Shown piece by piece: positions 26,955-35,474 of a DNA stretch of 64,000 nt. Position 1 is the stretch's first letter; every line of letters starts with the position of its first letter. A model generated the notes under the pieces. That model was not told the DNA's origin. It did not search any database and was given only the letters and a program-made list of their open reading frames with translations. Made by a program: the position numbers and the translations under genes. Where the stretch lies: positions 1-64,000 of the forward strand of contig JAHHIH010000027.1 of NCBI GenBank assembly GCA_019358835.1, read 5' to 3'. This DNA comes from Tildeniella torsiva UHER 1998/13D. Its GTDB lineage: Bacteria > Cyanobacteriota > Cyanobacteriia > Phormidesmidales > Phormidesmidaceae.

Positions 26955-28637
26955 ATGACCCGATTGAACCGCATTACCATCGATCGCCTCAAGCGGCTGC
27001 CCCGTGTAGCCAGCGTGTGGGAGGGCGATCGCCGTTCGGTGGGCGGTCTGATGGATGACGACGGCGGCCTGCGCCAACGCCACACCGAATCTAGCGACTG
27101 CATTCTCTGGGTCGATAGTGGCCACGGCGCGGTGCGGGGGCTGACCATTGTGCCCACCACCTGCGGCTACGAGCCGGTAGTGCGCACGCTGTTGCAGGCG
27201 ATTGAGTCTCCCCAGGGCAACCTGGCTCCGGCGCGGCCTCAAAAGATTGTGGTCAGCGATCGCGAAATTCAGTTTTACCTGCGCGGTGCCCTCCAAGGGC
27301 TCGATATCGCTATCGACTACGCTCCCGAGCTGCCTCTGATCGACGAGCTGTTTAACGCCCTCCAGCAGTCGGCGGAGATGACCGAGGCCGAGTTGCCTCC
27401 CCGCTACGCCGAGGCCATGCTCGACAAGGCCATGGAGATCTGGGAACTCGCCCCCTGGAACACGCTCAACGAGCAGCAGGTGCTGGCGGTAGAGCTAAAC
27501 ACCTGGGATCTCGAAACCCTCTACGTGTCGATGCTGGGCATGGGTGGCGTGGAGTACGGCCTGCTGATGTACCGTTCGCTGGACTCGCTGAAGCAGTTTC
27601 GCCAGCGGGTGCTGATGGGGCAGCAGTCACCTAAGCAGATGCAGGAGGCTTTTTTAGAGCAAGACTGCCTTTACCTCAACTTTGAGCTGTTTGACGATGA
27701 ACCCTTTCCCCACGCCCCCCAGCCCGTGAGCTGGCTGGCCTCGGCCCCCGAAGCTGTGCAGCCCGACTTCGGCAGCATTCACCCCCTGGAGGGCATGCGC
27801 AGCCAGCTGGCCGACGAAGAAGGGGCTACATTTTTGGTGGCGATGGAGGCGCTGAAGCGCTTTGTCACTCGCTACCGGGCTCAGCTCGAAAAGCCTCCTC
27901 TCAAAGCGCTTCAGGGCAGCTACAAAATTCCTAACCCCGAGAAAAATAGCGGCGCGTCGCCGCTGAAGGTCACAGTTAAAACGCTGCCTGAGGTCACTGA
28001 AGAGCTCGCCGCCGAAACCGAAGAGGCCCTGGGTGATGAAGTCAGCCTGACCGGTCTGGTCAATTCTCCAGTGCTGCGCGACGACTATGTGCCCGAAGGG
28101 GCGATCATCATCCTCACCCAGTTTCAGCAGCAGGTGCTCACCACGCTCCGGCAAGATCCGGCGATCGCCTTTCAGGGGCTAGAGGGCAAATGGGCCCACA
28201 ACGGCACCGCCGATCGCCCCGACCTGCCGGTGGTGCTGATTCAAACCTCGCGCCCCAAGGCCAAAACCCTAATTCAGCAGCTGCAACAGGCCAAGGGTGT
28301 GCAGGCGGTGTGCTTTAACCCCGGCAGCGACCCCTTTAGCGGCGAGGCCTTTGAGCTGGGCCTGCTGCAAACCGGTGACGGCGAGCTGCACCTGTTCGCC
28401 GAATACGAGACTAACGGCAGCACCGATCGCCACCTGCTAGAGCGCTGGGATACCTGGCAGAAGGAATGTAATGGGGCCTGTGCGGTCATTATCGCCAGCG
28501 GCATTACCGGTAGCAGCAAGGGGAAGCCCAGCGTAAAGGATATTTTGGGTGTGTTTGAGGCCCGCTGTAAGACGCCGAAGGATCTGCACCTGCCGCCGCT
28601 GATGTTGCAGTATGCGGCGGAGTGGGAGTTGGACTAG
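26955..28637 (+). CDS. unrecognised 560-aa soluble protein (possibly DUF6930-type)
   Basis: I do not recognise a defined function. The N-terminal third contains a DUF6930-like stretch (ILWVDSGHGAVRGLTIVPTT, then QKIVVSDREIQFYLRGALQG), a name I give only tentatively. The middle includes a motif FDDEPFPHAPQPVSWLASAP and helices, and the last 150 residues (LPVVLIQTSRPKAKTLIQQL ... GSSKGKPSVKDILGVFE) form a second mixed alpha/beta part. No signal peptide or membrane segment is seen. Codon use matches the GC-rich surroundings, so it is a resident gene. It is followed by a G-rich spacer with quadruplex potential. Confidence 0.65.
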   Translation: MTRLNRITIDRLKRLPRVASVWEGDRRSVGGLMDDDGGLRQRHTESSDCILWVDSGHGAVRGLTIVPTTCGYEPVVRTLLQAIESPQGNLAPARPQKIVVSDREIQFYLRGALQGLDIAIDYAPELPLIDELFNALQQSAEMTEAELPPRYAEAMLDKAMEIWELAPWNTLNEQQVLAVELNTWDLETLYVSMLGMGGVEYGLLMYRSLDSLKQFRQRVLMGQQSPKQMQEAFLEQDCLYLNFELFDDEPFPHAPQPVSWLASAPEAVQPDFGSIHPLEGMRSQLADEEGATFLVAMEALKRFVTRYRAQLEKPPLKALQGSYKIPNPEKNSGASPLKVTVKTLPEVTEELAAETEEALGDEVSLTGLVNSPVLRDDYVPEGAIIILTQFQQQVLTTLRQDPAIAFQGLEGKWAHNGTADRPDLPVVLIQTSRPKAKTLIQQLQQAKGVQAVCFNPGSDPFSGEAFELGLLQTGDGELHLFAEYETNGSTDRHLLERWDTWQKECNGACAVIIASGITGSSKGKPSVKDILGVFEARCKTPKDLHLPPLMLQYAAEWELD

Positions 28638-28679
28638 GGGATGTGGGTGGGTGAGTGGGTAGGTGGGTGGGTGGGTGGG
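28637..28679 (+). repeat. GGGT-rich tract with quadruplex potential
   Basis: A run of GTGGGTGGGTGAGTGGG units provides at least six GGG runs within about 43 bases, directly after the stop codon of the 560-aa gene. Four closely spaced GGG runs can form a G-quadruplex in DNA or RNA. Confidence 0.6.
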
Positions 28680-28803
28680 CAGCGCCCACTATTGCTCTGG
28701 CTTCTCGCAATTTTCTCAAATGGGTCGAAATACGGCGATCGCCTTACCGATCGCATCCCTGGGTTACACCAGACTTGCTCAAACTCGCAATGTTTAGACC
28801 ATC

Positions 28804-29211
28804 GTGGCGGAGAAGGCTTTGGCCGAGGCACCTTTAGGCTGCACTAGTGCTTTTGTGGCTCTGGCCAGCGTGAATTTTGAGCGGTTGGTAGGCTTTTACA
28901 GCGAGCTGCTCAATCAGTCGGCTCGGCCCTACCAGCGCGATCGCTACGCTGAGTTCCGGCTGCCGGGGCTGAGGCTGGGAATTTTTAAGCCCAGGGTTGA
29001 TCAGGCGGCCCAGTTTGCTGCGCCCAGCAGCGGGAGCATGAGCCTGTGTCTAGAGGTGGCGGATTTGGAGGGGGCGATCGCCCACCTGACCCGATTGGGC
29101 TATGCGCCCCCTGGCCCTGGCCTCACGGCTTCCCACGGGCGTGAGATCTATGCTTACGATCCCGACGGCAATCGGCTGATTCTGCACCAGAGTTCTGCGG
29201 CGCGGGGCTGA
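28804..29211 (+). CDS. VOC-superfamily protein (glyoxalase/bleomycin-resistance fold)
   Basis: A 135-residue single-domain vicinal-oxygen-chelate protein: VALASVNFERLVGFYSELLN at the start, the central SMSLCLEVADLEGAIAHLTR, and a C-terminal YAYDPDGNRLILHQ with the usual metal-ligand or near-ligand positions. VOC proteins include glyoxalase I, dioxygenases and resistance proteins. Nothing here narrows the substrate. The first metal ligand, usually His near residue 20, is not obvious, so it may be non-catalytic. The GTG start at 28804 is the best available. The gene stands alone. Confidence 0.7.
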   Translation: MAEKALAEAPLGCTSAFVALASVNFERLVGFYSELLNQSARPYQRDRYAEFRLPGLRLGIFKPRVDQAAQFAAPSSGSMSLCLEVADLEGAIAHLTRLGYAPPGPGLTASHGREIYAYDPDGNRLILHQSSAARG

Positions 29212-29331
29212 ATGGGTTGCCTGCGGATTTCTGCCCTAAGATTTCTGGGAAACGTGGCAGTATTGAGAGGGATGTGCCCCTTGGGCCGTTCTTCAGCGTA
29301 TGCCGGTAACCGTGGCCAGGTGGGCTAACCC

Positions 29332-30477
29332 ATGAGACCCCAAGATCCAAACTTTCCCGAAGAGATTCCCCCCATTCCGCCCCCGCGCAACACCGATAAA
29401 TCAGAACAAGGGGATGGGCCAGTGTCCCGCTTAGACCCCAGCGCCGAGGCTGTGGGGGAAGAGGCTGTACTCCTGAACGCAGCCGACGGTAGCGTCGAAG
29501 AGCTGGGTAGACAGGCTCCGGGCGGGGAGGATGCCCCAGCGGAGCCAGATTTTAGCGATCGCACCAACCGCCAGCGCCCCGACGCTGCGCCCCACCCTGC
29601 CAGTCTCAATAACGGTCGCCCCTACACCCCCGACCCAGCGCCCTGGACTGACAGCGACCTGCAGGATGTCGAAGACCCGTTGCCGGTGCCAACCCCCGAG
29701 CCCCAACCCACCTACCTTGACCGCCACCAAATGCCGGATGCGCCTTATAAAAGCGCGCGGCCTAAGGTGCCTGCTGAGGATGTCTGGGCCGACACCGGCA
29801 TACCCTACCAACCGAAGGAGCTGGGCGTGGTGGATCAACTGCTGCTGCTGCTGGCCGAGGGGGCAACCCTGTGGAAGAAAGGGCTGAGGTGGGTGCGATC
29901 GCAGCTGCCCCCCGATCTTCAGCGGCAGCTCTCGGACGGTATGCTCACCGCCATTGCCCTAGGTTTACTGGTGCTGCTGTTGGCCCTCTGGAATCCCTTG
30001 GGTACGAGACGAGGCGAACCGGTTGTCGCTTCAAAACCCTTGCCCCAGATTACGGCGGCAGAACCCGATGTGAATGACCTATTTGCGGAGCCCGTCCCCG
30101 CCGCAGATCGGCCCGCTGTTCCAGCACCCGCACCTGTGGTTGAGCCGACCCCTGAGCAGAGCCTCATTACCGACATTCAAAACCGGGTCAGCAGCATTAG
30201 CCGCTCCTACGGGGCGGGGCTGGTTCAGTCGGTGGAGGTGAACCTGCCGGGCAATACCCTGGGCGTGAATGTGGCCGAAGCCTGGTACGGTCTGCTCGGC
30301 GACCAGCAAAATGAAATTGCCCAAGACATCTATGCCCAGGCCCAAGGGCTTAAGTTTGGCACTCTGCAACTGCGCGACCCCGATGGCGTTGTGGTGGCTC
30401 GCAACCCGGTGGTGGGGCCAAATATGGTGATTTTGCGGCGGCTGCGGTCGGTGGATGGGGATTGGCGGACGCAGTAG
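29332..30477 (+). CDS. single-pass membrane protein with Pro-rich cytoplasmic region
   Basis: A 381-residue protein not recognised beyond cyanobacterial hypotheticals. Residues 1 to about 165 are Pro/Asp/Glu-rich and look disordered (PPIPPPRNTDKSEQGDGPVS). A single membrane helix follows (LTAIALGLLVLLLALWNP, about 205-222). After a Pro/Ala linker, a folded C-terminal domain of about 100 residues (SLITDIQNRVSSISRSYGAG ... FGTLQLRDPDGVVVARNPVV) would lie in the periplasm. This resembles an envelope-associated scaffold or sensor. The ATG at 29332 has no strong ribosome-binding site. Confidence 0.65.
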   Translation: MRPQDPNFPEEIPPIPPPRNTDKSEQGDGPVSRLDPSAEAVGEEAVLLNAADGSVEELGRQAPGGEDAPAEPDFSDRTNRQRPDAAPHPASLNNGRPYTPDPAPWTDSDLQDVEDPLPVPTPEPQPTYLDRHQMPDAPYKSARPKVPAEDVWADTGIPYQPKELGVVDQLLLLLAEGATLWKKGLRWVRSQLPPDLQRQLSDGMLTAIALGLLVLLLALWNPLGTRRGEPVVASKPLPQITAAEPDVNDLFAEPVPAADRPAVPAPAPVVEPTPEQSLITDIQNRVSSISRSYGAGLVQSVEVNLPGNTLGVNVAEAWYGLLGDQQNEIAQDIYAQAQGLKFGTLQLRDPDGVVVARNPVVGPNMVILRRLRSVDGDWRTQ

Positions 30478-30482
30478 TTAAG

Positions 30483-30517
30483 GGGAGTAGGGAGTAGGGA
30501 GTAGGGAGTAGGGAGTG
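30483..30517 (+). repeat. heptamer repeat (GGGAGTA)x4 plus a variant unit
   Basis: Four exact GGGAGTA units and one GGGAGTG follow the stop of the preceding gene. This is a short tandemly repeated repetitive (STRR) sequence of the kind known from filamentous cyanobacteria, and it also has quadruplex potential. Confidence 0.75.
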
Positions 30518-30571
30518 GGTTTAGGAGAATTCAGCAGGGGTGGCTTTTAGAAACGTTTTTGGAGTGACGAT

Positions 30572-32299
30572 ATGACCGGGCAAGCTGTCGGGGGGAGGCT
30601 GCGACTGAGGGAATGGGCTCTGGGCGGGCTGAGTCTGGGATTGACCTTGCTGAGCGGGCTGCCGGTACAGGCGGCGGAAGCAATTTTCTTTAGCTACGGC
30701 CCGGTGGAGCGATCGGTGAGCACCAGCTCCCTCGAAACCCTGCTTGAGTCGGGGGAACTCACCGATGACCTGGCTTTCTACGTCAATTTGGTTGGGCTGA
30801 GCGAGGCCGAAGTGGCCCAACTGCGCGAAAATCTCGATCGCCCCCTAGAGGTCGATGGGGTGCTGCTGTCGCGTTTTCTCTACACTGGCCTGGGCGAAGA
30901 GCTGCTAGACCAGGTGGGGGTAATTCTCAAAACCCGTGCGGGCGACAACGGCAAGCTATCGCTGCGGGCGGCGCTGATTCAGGCGGCGACCTCACCGGAG
31001 GGGCTGTCGGCCATTAACGTGGTGCGATCGCTGCCCACCGACATGCAGATTGATATAAACGACGCCCGGGCGGTGGCCAGTGCCATTGAGCGCATCGTTA
31101 ACGCCACCCAAGAATCTATTACACAGCTAGAGCAGATCACGGTGAGCCAGGCCGCCCAGCAGCCCGCTATCGACTACGCCAGCCTGGCCGATTTAACCGT
31201 TCCTGGCCCGGCGAGGGTGCAAATTCAGCGGTTTGAGTTGACCGATACCCAGCGCGACCGCCAGCTCTATGTAGATGTTGTGCGCCCCCGGCAGTGGCGC
31301 GGCCAGGCTCCGGTGATGGTGTTTTCCCACGGGCTCACCTCTAGGCCCGAGGCGCGGCACCAGTGGGCCTCTCACCTGGCTTCCCACGGCATTGTGGTGG
31401 TGCTGCCCCAGCACCCCGGCAGCGACGCCCAGCAGGTGGCTGACTTTCAGGCGGGTCTCAGAAGCGACGTGTTTGAGGTACAGGAGTTTATCGATCGCCC
31501 CCTCGATATTACCTTTGTGCTCAACGAGCTAGAGCGGCTCAACCCCACGGAGTTTGAGGGGCGGCTTAAGCTCGATCAGGTGGGGGTGGGTGGGCACTCG
31601 CTGGGAGGCTACACGGCCCTAGCGGTGGCCGGGGCAGAGCTTAACTTTGACCATTTACAAGAGGTATGCGATAGCAACTTTATTTACCTCAACATGTCGC
31701 TGCTATTGCAGTGTCAGGCCCTAGAGCTGCCTCGGGAGACTTACAACTTTCGTGATCCACGAGTTAACTCGGTGCTGCTGGTCAACCCGGTTAACAGCAG
31801 CGTCTTTGGCCCCGAGGGGCTAGCGGCGGTAACCGTACCGGTGATGGTGATTGCGGGCAGCTACGACCCCGCTACCCCCGCCGTGTTTGAGCAGTTTCGC
31901 ACTTTTCCGTGGTACACCACCGAGAATCGTTCTCTGGCGCTGATCGAAGGGCAGGCCCACATCGACTTCTCGGCCCTCGATGCGGGGTTATCGCAACTGT
32001 TGTCTAACCTGCCGGGGCTCACCCTGGCCGAGCCGGAGGTAATCGATCGCTACCTGAATGCCCTGGGCCTGGCCTTTGTCAGTCGCTACGTGGCTCGCCG
32101 ACCTGAGTACGGGTTGTATCTGCGATCGGGTTACGACAGCTACCTCAGCCAGGGCGAACCCTTTCGCCTATTTATGGTGAATGCTGGCGCAGAGGTGGAT
32201 CAGCAGTTGATTAACCCCCTCGATGAACTCTTTCAACCGCTAGAACTGCCCAATGGCGAGTGGGGAGAACTGGGGAAACCGGGAGAATCGGAAGAATAA
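30572..32299 (+). CDS. exported alpha/beta hydrolase with DUF1400 domain
   Basis: A 575-residue protein with an N-terminal signal (hydrophobic LGGLSLGLTLLSGLPVQAAE). Next is a DUF1400 domain of about 130 residues (AIFFSYGPVERSVSTSSLET). The third part is an alpha/beta hydrolase fold with HG in MVFSHGLTSRPEA, the nucleophile elbow GVGGHSLGGYTAL, an acid in AGSYDPATPA and the catalytic His in IEGQAHIDF. The domain pair is typical of cyanobacterial lipase or dienelactone-hydrolase-like enzymes in the periplasm. The substrate is unknown. It converges on lexA with a 21-base gap. Confidence 0.8.
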   Translation: MTGQAVGGRLRLREWALGGLSLGLTLLSGLPVQAAEAIFFSYGPVERSVSTSSLETLLESGELTDDLAFYVNLVGLSEAEVAQLRENLDRPLEVDGVLLSRFLYTGLGEELLDQVGVILKTRAGDNGKLSLRAALIQAATSPEGLSAINVVRSLPTDMQIDINDARAVASAIERIVNATQESITQLEQITVSQAAQQPAIDYASLADLTVPGPARVQIQRFELTDTQRDRQLYVDVVRPRQWRGQAPVMVFSHGLTSRPEARHQWASHLASHGIVVVLPQHPGSDAQQVADFQAGLRSDVFEVQEFIDRPLDITFVLNELERLNPTEFEGRLKLDQVGVGGHSLGGYTALAVAGAELNFDHLQEVCDSNFIYLNMSLLLQCQALELPRETYNFRDPRVNSVLLVNPVNSSVFGPEGLAAVTVPVMVIAGSYDPATPAVFEQFRTFPWYTTENRSLALIEGQAHIDFSALDAGLSQLLSNLPGLTLAEPEVIDRYLNALGLAFVSRYVARRPEYGLYLRSGYDSYLSQGEPFRLFMVNAGAEVDQQLINPLDELFQPLELPNGEWGELGKPGESEE

Positions 32300-32320
32300 A
32301 AGACCAACAATTTGAGAGTC

Positions 32321-32947
32321 TCAATCGGTCTTTACAGTCACCCAGAGGCCACTGTCGTTACGATGGTGGCCTACCATCATCCCCTGAACTCCAACTTGAT
32401 GACTTGCCAGAATGCGGGTTGGATGATCAGGGTTGGCAGGCTGAAGAACAAACTGCGGATCGCCCTCGTGCTGGTAAACATGTTTAAGGGTGGTACCTTC
32501 ACCTTCAATCAAAACCACTGCAATTTTGCCGGATCGAATAGCCCAAAGATCGTTAGTAGAGCGAATGACAACGATATCGCCATCAAAAATTTGGGAATCT
32601 ACCATGCTGTCGCCGCTAACCTGAAGCGCGTAGTCACCTTCTTGGTAGCATCTGCCGTCTAGACGCACTTGCTCAAACAATCTTTCGGGATGCTCCGTAA
32701 GATAGCCTGCTTGCACCATTCCCTTCAACGGCATTTCACCAAAGATCAGGCGAATGGCGCGGGACTTGCCCGGTTGCTTTTCGATGTATCCTTTTTTCTC
32801 TAATCTAACCAGCAAATCTTGAACAAAGGATCTTGACGAAATTTTTAGATCCTCCTGAATTTCTCGAATCGTAGGAGGATAGCCATTTAACGCAAGCCAC
32901 TGTCTTAAGCAGTCGTAAACAAGGCGTTCTGAGCAACAGAGACCCAT
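32321..32947 (-). CDS. lexA: LexA-like SOS repressor
   Basis: A protein of 208 residues from the ATG at 32947; a TTG at 32959 would add four. The N-terminal winged helix (GYPPTIREIQEDLKISSRSF) binds DNA. The C-terminal S24 peptidase domain keeps the self-cleavage parts: Ala-Gly in VQAGYLTE (80-81), catalytic Ser114 in VSGDSMVD and Lys155 in TTLKHVY. Some cyanobacterial LexA proteins have lost these residues; this one has not, so RecA-stimulated self-cleavage is plausible. Two LexA-box-like sites lie upstream, pointing to autoregulation. The gene is AT-richer than its neighbours. Confidence 0.85.
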   Translation of the reverse strand: MGLCCSERLVYDCLRQWLALNGYPPTIREIQEDLKISSRSFVQDLLVRLEKKGYIEKQPGKSRAIRLIFGEMPLKGMVQAGYLTEHPERLFEQVRLDGRCYQEGDYALQVSGDSMVDSQIFDGDIVVIRSTNDLWAIRSGKIAVVLIEGEGTTLKHVYQHEGDPQFVLQPANPDHPTRILASHQVGVQGMMVGHHRNDSGLWVTVKTD

Positions 32948-32962
32948 AATCAAAATCAAATT

Positions 32963-32976
32963 AGTTCATTTGTATT
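32963..32976 (+). promoter_or_regulatory. LexA-box-like site, proximal
   Basis: AGTTCATTTGTATT matches 12 of 14 positions of the cyanobacterial LexA box RGTACNNNDGTWCB and lies 14 bases upstream of the lexA ATG. Confidence 0.4.
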
Positions 32977-33008
32977 ACTCTACCATTCAGTAATTCTACT
33001 TATCAATA

Positions 33009-33022
33009 GGTTCATCTGTTCT
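33009..33022 (+). promoter_or_regulatory. LexA-box-like site, distal
   Basis: GGTTCATCTGTTCT matches 13 of 14 positions of RGTACNNNDGTWCB and repeats the proximal site 46 bases away. Both would be bound from the same face if the helix repeat is about 11.5 bp. Confidence 0.5.
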
Positions 33023-33049
33023 CCGTACTGATATGGAGCCTGTAGGCGC

Positions 33050-33079
33050 AAAAAAGCCCGGCTGAGATCTCAGCCGGGC
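33050..33079 (-). terminator. Rho-independent terminator after the 294-aa unknown gene
   Basis: A perfect 24-base palindrome (GCCCGGCTGAGATCTCAGCC, then GGGC) at 33056-33079 is followed on the minus strand by a T6 run. It lies about 90 bases after the annotated stop, which fits a longer original reading frame. Confidence 0.85.
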
Positions 33080-33165
33080 ATCAGGAGCAGACGTTTATGA
33101 CTACTTGGCCAGCGAAGCAGAGGCTTTGATGGCCTGATCGCCCGCATTCAAAGCGGTACTGGGCG

Positions 33166-34050
33166 CTAGATTTCCGCCACGGCGCGCTCGATCAGTCGGC
33201 GGGCCAGGGTTTGGGTGCCGGTGTGCTCGTAGTACTTCACCGACATATCGAGGAACGCGCCCAGGTAGTCGAGCTTGCCCTTAGAGCCCTCGATGAAGCC
33301 GCCCAAGTTATCGACCAGTTTGCTCTGGGTGATGTTGTGGTCGCTCACCAAGCGATCCATCCAGCCCTTGGTCGATTCGAAGCTCTCGGTCATAAACGAC
33401 AGCTTGGCCTTGTCGTTGCCGCCGGGAATTTCGTCTTTGATGCCCTTGAAGGTCTGGTTGCTTTCCAGGTCGCTGGCTCCCATGCCCTTGATGGCGTTGA
33501 GCGCCTTGGACGAAAAGTCGGCCCCCAGGGGAATGATGCCGTCGAAGCTGACCAGGGCGGCCATACGCACCAGCGACTCGCTGCTATAGTCGCCCAGGGC
33601 GGCGAGAAAGTCGCCCAGGCTATCGCCGGGGATGCCGCTGATTTTGCAGAAGGCCACTACCTCGGCTACCAGCTTCACCACCAGGTCGATGGTTTGGGCT
33701 TTTTCGGGCTTGGGGGAGAGATTTTTGAGGAAGCCTAGAAAGGTATCTTGGCCAATGCGGTTGGCCAGCGCCGCTGCCCCTAGCAGGCCCGAGGCCGAGT
33801 CTACGGTTTCGTAGAGCCAGAGGGCGCTCTGATAGCCCTGCTTTTTGTCGTTGAAGAGGGCGATCGCCCGTTCGCCAATTGCCTGCACCATGGCGGGGTC
33901 GGTTTCGCCGGTGACAGTTTTGATGGTGTTGTCAAAGCCCACCAGGTTATTCCACTGGCCGGGCACAAAGGTGTCGAGGGTCTTCAGTGCCCTTACGGTC
34001 AAGCCCCCGGTAGGAAGCTTATCGACAATTTCGTAGATTTTTTTGCTCAC
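33166..34050 (-). CDS. unrecognised soluble protein, possibly frameshifted at the C-terminus
   Basis: A 294-residue protein, mostly helical, starting SKKIYEIVDKLPTGGLTVRA; no family recognised. The GTG start has AAGGAGT 7 bases upstream. There is no signal peptide or clear membrane helix. Adding one A to the GGAAATC run just before the stop would continue the frame with LAPSTALNAGDQAIKASASL to a stop at about 33103. That end resembles the Ala/Lys-rich ends of neighbouring genes and sits closer to the terminator. The true product may thus be about 23 residues longer. It belongs to a run of three minus-strand unknown genes. Confidence 0.65.
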   Translation of the reverse strand: MSKKIYEIVDKLPTGGLTVRALKTLDTFVPGQWNNLVGFDNTIKTVTGETDPAMVQAIGERAIALFNDKKQGYQSALWLYETVDSASGLLGAAALANRIGQDTFLGFLKNLSPKPEKAQTIDLVVKLVAEVVAFCKISGIPGDSLGDFLAALGDYSSESLVRMAALVSFDGIIPLGADFSSKALNAIKGMGASDLESNQTFKGIKDEIPGGNDKAKLSFMTESFESTKGWMDRLVSDHNITQSKLVDNLGGFIEGSKGKLDYLGAFLDMSVKYYEHTGTQTLARRLIERAVAEI

Positions 34051-34115
34051 AACTTACTCCTTAGGTCTGCCCTAGTTTTTGGATCGTCGTCATTGCCGTT
34101 TGCATTGCTGACTCC

Positions 34116-34757
34116 CTAAGAGGCAGGCTGAAGACTGGGAGATAGACTCGGCAGTTTCACCCGGGGCAACTTAAAGCCATCCTTGGGCCGAGCGGCAGTG
34201 GGGGATTGGGGCAGCGCTGCGGAGGGCTTGGCGACGGGGTTAATCGCCCCCTTGAGCTGGGCCAGACCTTGGAGGTCAAACTTTTGTAGCCAGGCCGCCC
34301 GGTCTTCTTTGGTAAAAGAGGGATCGCGGGAGAGCACCTTGACCTGGTAGCGATCGTTCACCAGCACCCCAGTAGCGGTGCTGCCCTGCTCTACAGTCGG
34401 AAAGCCGCCAATGGACTGGGTAGCGGTGCTGTATTTCTCCGCTGAGCCAGGCACGCTAGTGGTATCGCTAATGGTGAGCATGGCCACGGTCTTACCATCC
34501 TGCTCTAGCTTATATTCGGCAAACCCTTTCTTCTCTTGGTAGGGAATGACGTTGTAGCCGCTCTGATTGTCCGGGAAAAAAGCGTTGAAGGTGCCGCCCT
34601 TTTCGGCTTTTTTATCAACCGCCGCAGGGGATCCAAAACCAGTGGTGTCTTTTTGCACCTGGTCGTATTTAGAGGGGGCTGACGAACAGGCGCTAACCAG
34701 CAGCACTAGGCACACCATTAGGGGCGCTAGCCGCCGCAACCAGCGGGTAAAACTCAT
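34116..34757 (-). CDS. unrecognised lipoprotein
   Basis: A 213-residue protein with a lipoprotein signal (MSFTRWLRRLAPLMVCLVLL, lipobox VSAC), then SSAPSKYDQVQKDTTGFG and a beta-rich domain (FNAFFPDNQSGYNVIPYQEK, AEYKLEQDGKTVAMLTISDT). It ends in a Pro/Ser-rich tail. It should be anchored on the outer face of the inner membrane or on the outer membrane. The ATG at 34757 is chosen because AAGGAGAG precedes it and gives a clean signal peptide. Its neighbours on both sides are unknown proteins, and function is unknown. Confidence 0.7.
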   Translation of the reverse strand: MSFTRWLRRLAPLMVCLVLLVSACSSAPSKYDQVQKDTTGFGSPAAVDKKAEKGGTFNAFFPDNQSGYNVIPYQEKKGFAEYKLEQDGKTVAMLTISDTTSVPGSAEKYSTATQSIGGFPTVEQGSTATGVLVNDRYQVKVLSRDPSFTKEDRAAWLQKFDLQGLAQLKGAINPVAKPSAALPQSPTAARPKDGFKLPRVKLPSLSPSLQPAS

Positions 34758-34994
34758 AACTCTCTCCTTAAACAGGCAAGTGGCTAAGGCCCTAGAAATG
34801 TCTAGGGCTACTTCGGGATTATCGCTGACCCTGGCACAGAAACATAAAGCTTGCGTAAGCAAAAATTATCTTTCGCAAAAAAGAATTGTGGCGTTCGGTC
34901 TGGCTTATGGAATTAACGCATCTCTGACCATGCCCCCTCAGGCCGATCCATACCATCTCTCCTAGGGCTAGTCTTTGACGCGATCGCGCCCTCC

Positions 34995-35474
34995 CTAGAG
35001 ACCTAGGGCCACCTTAACCTTGGCGAGAGCAGCGGCTTCAGCCGCACTGACCTTGTTGCTGCCGGTGCCAAACAGCCCTTCGCCCGCCGCCTCGGCGACG
35101 GCGGCCCCGCAGTCGTAGATGAACTGCTTGTACTCGGCCACTTCTGCCGCAGAGGCTTTGCCTTCAACCAGGGTGAGGGCGGCGCTGATGTCGGCGATCG
35201 CGCTGTCGAGCATGGCCCCAGATTTTACGTCTTCAGGCTTGATGTCGGGCTTTTCGAGTTTGACGTCACCACTCTTCAGGGTCGCCTCTGAGAAACCTGC
35301 CTGAATGATGGAATTGGCGGGGTACTTTTGGGCCGCCCCGGCAATTTGCTTAGACATCGCTGCGGCTTCAATGGCCGTAGAAACAATGCCCATGTCAACC
35401 ATGGCTACTGAAAGCCCGGTCATCATCGGCGCTTTGACCAGGGTTTGCAGCTCTGCGGTTGTGTAATCGCTCAT
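34995..35474 (-). CDS. unrecognised Ala-rich soluble protein
   Basis: A 159-residue protein, almost all helical and Ala-rich (SDYTTAELQTLVKAPMMTGL, VEGKASAAEVAEYKQFIYDC, VSAAEAAALAKVKVALGL). No known domain is recognised. The repeated short Ala/Glu/Lys helices suggest a small helical bundle in the cytoplasm. It is the first gene of the three minus-strand unknowns, but gaps of more than 60 and 200 bases mean that co-transcription is uncertain. Confidence 0.65.
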   Translation of the reverse strand: MSDYTTAELQTLVKAPMMTGLSVAMVDMGIVSTAIEAAAMSKQIAGAAQKYPANSIIQAGFSEATLKSGDVKLEKPDIKPEDVKSGAMLDSAIADISAALTLVEGKASAAEVAEYKQFIYDCGAAVAEAAGEGLFGTGSNKVSAAEAAALAKVKVALGL

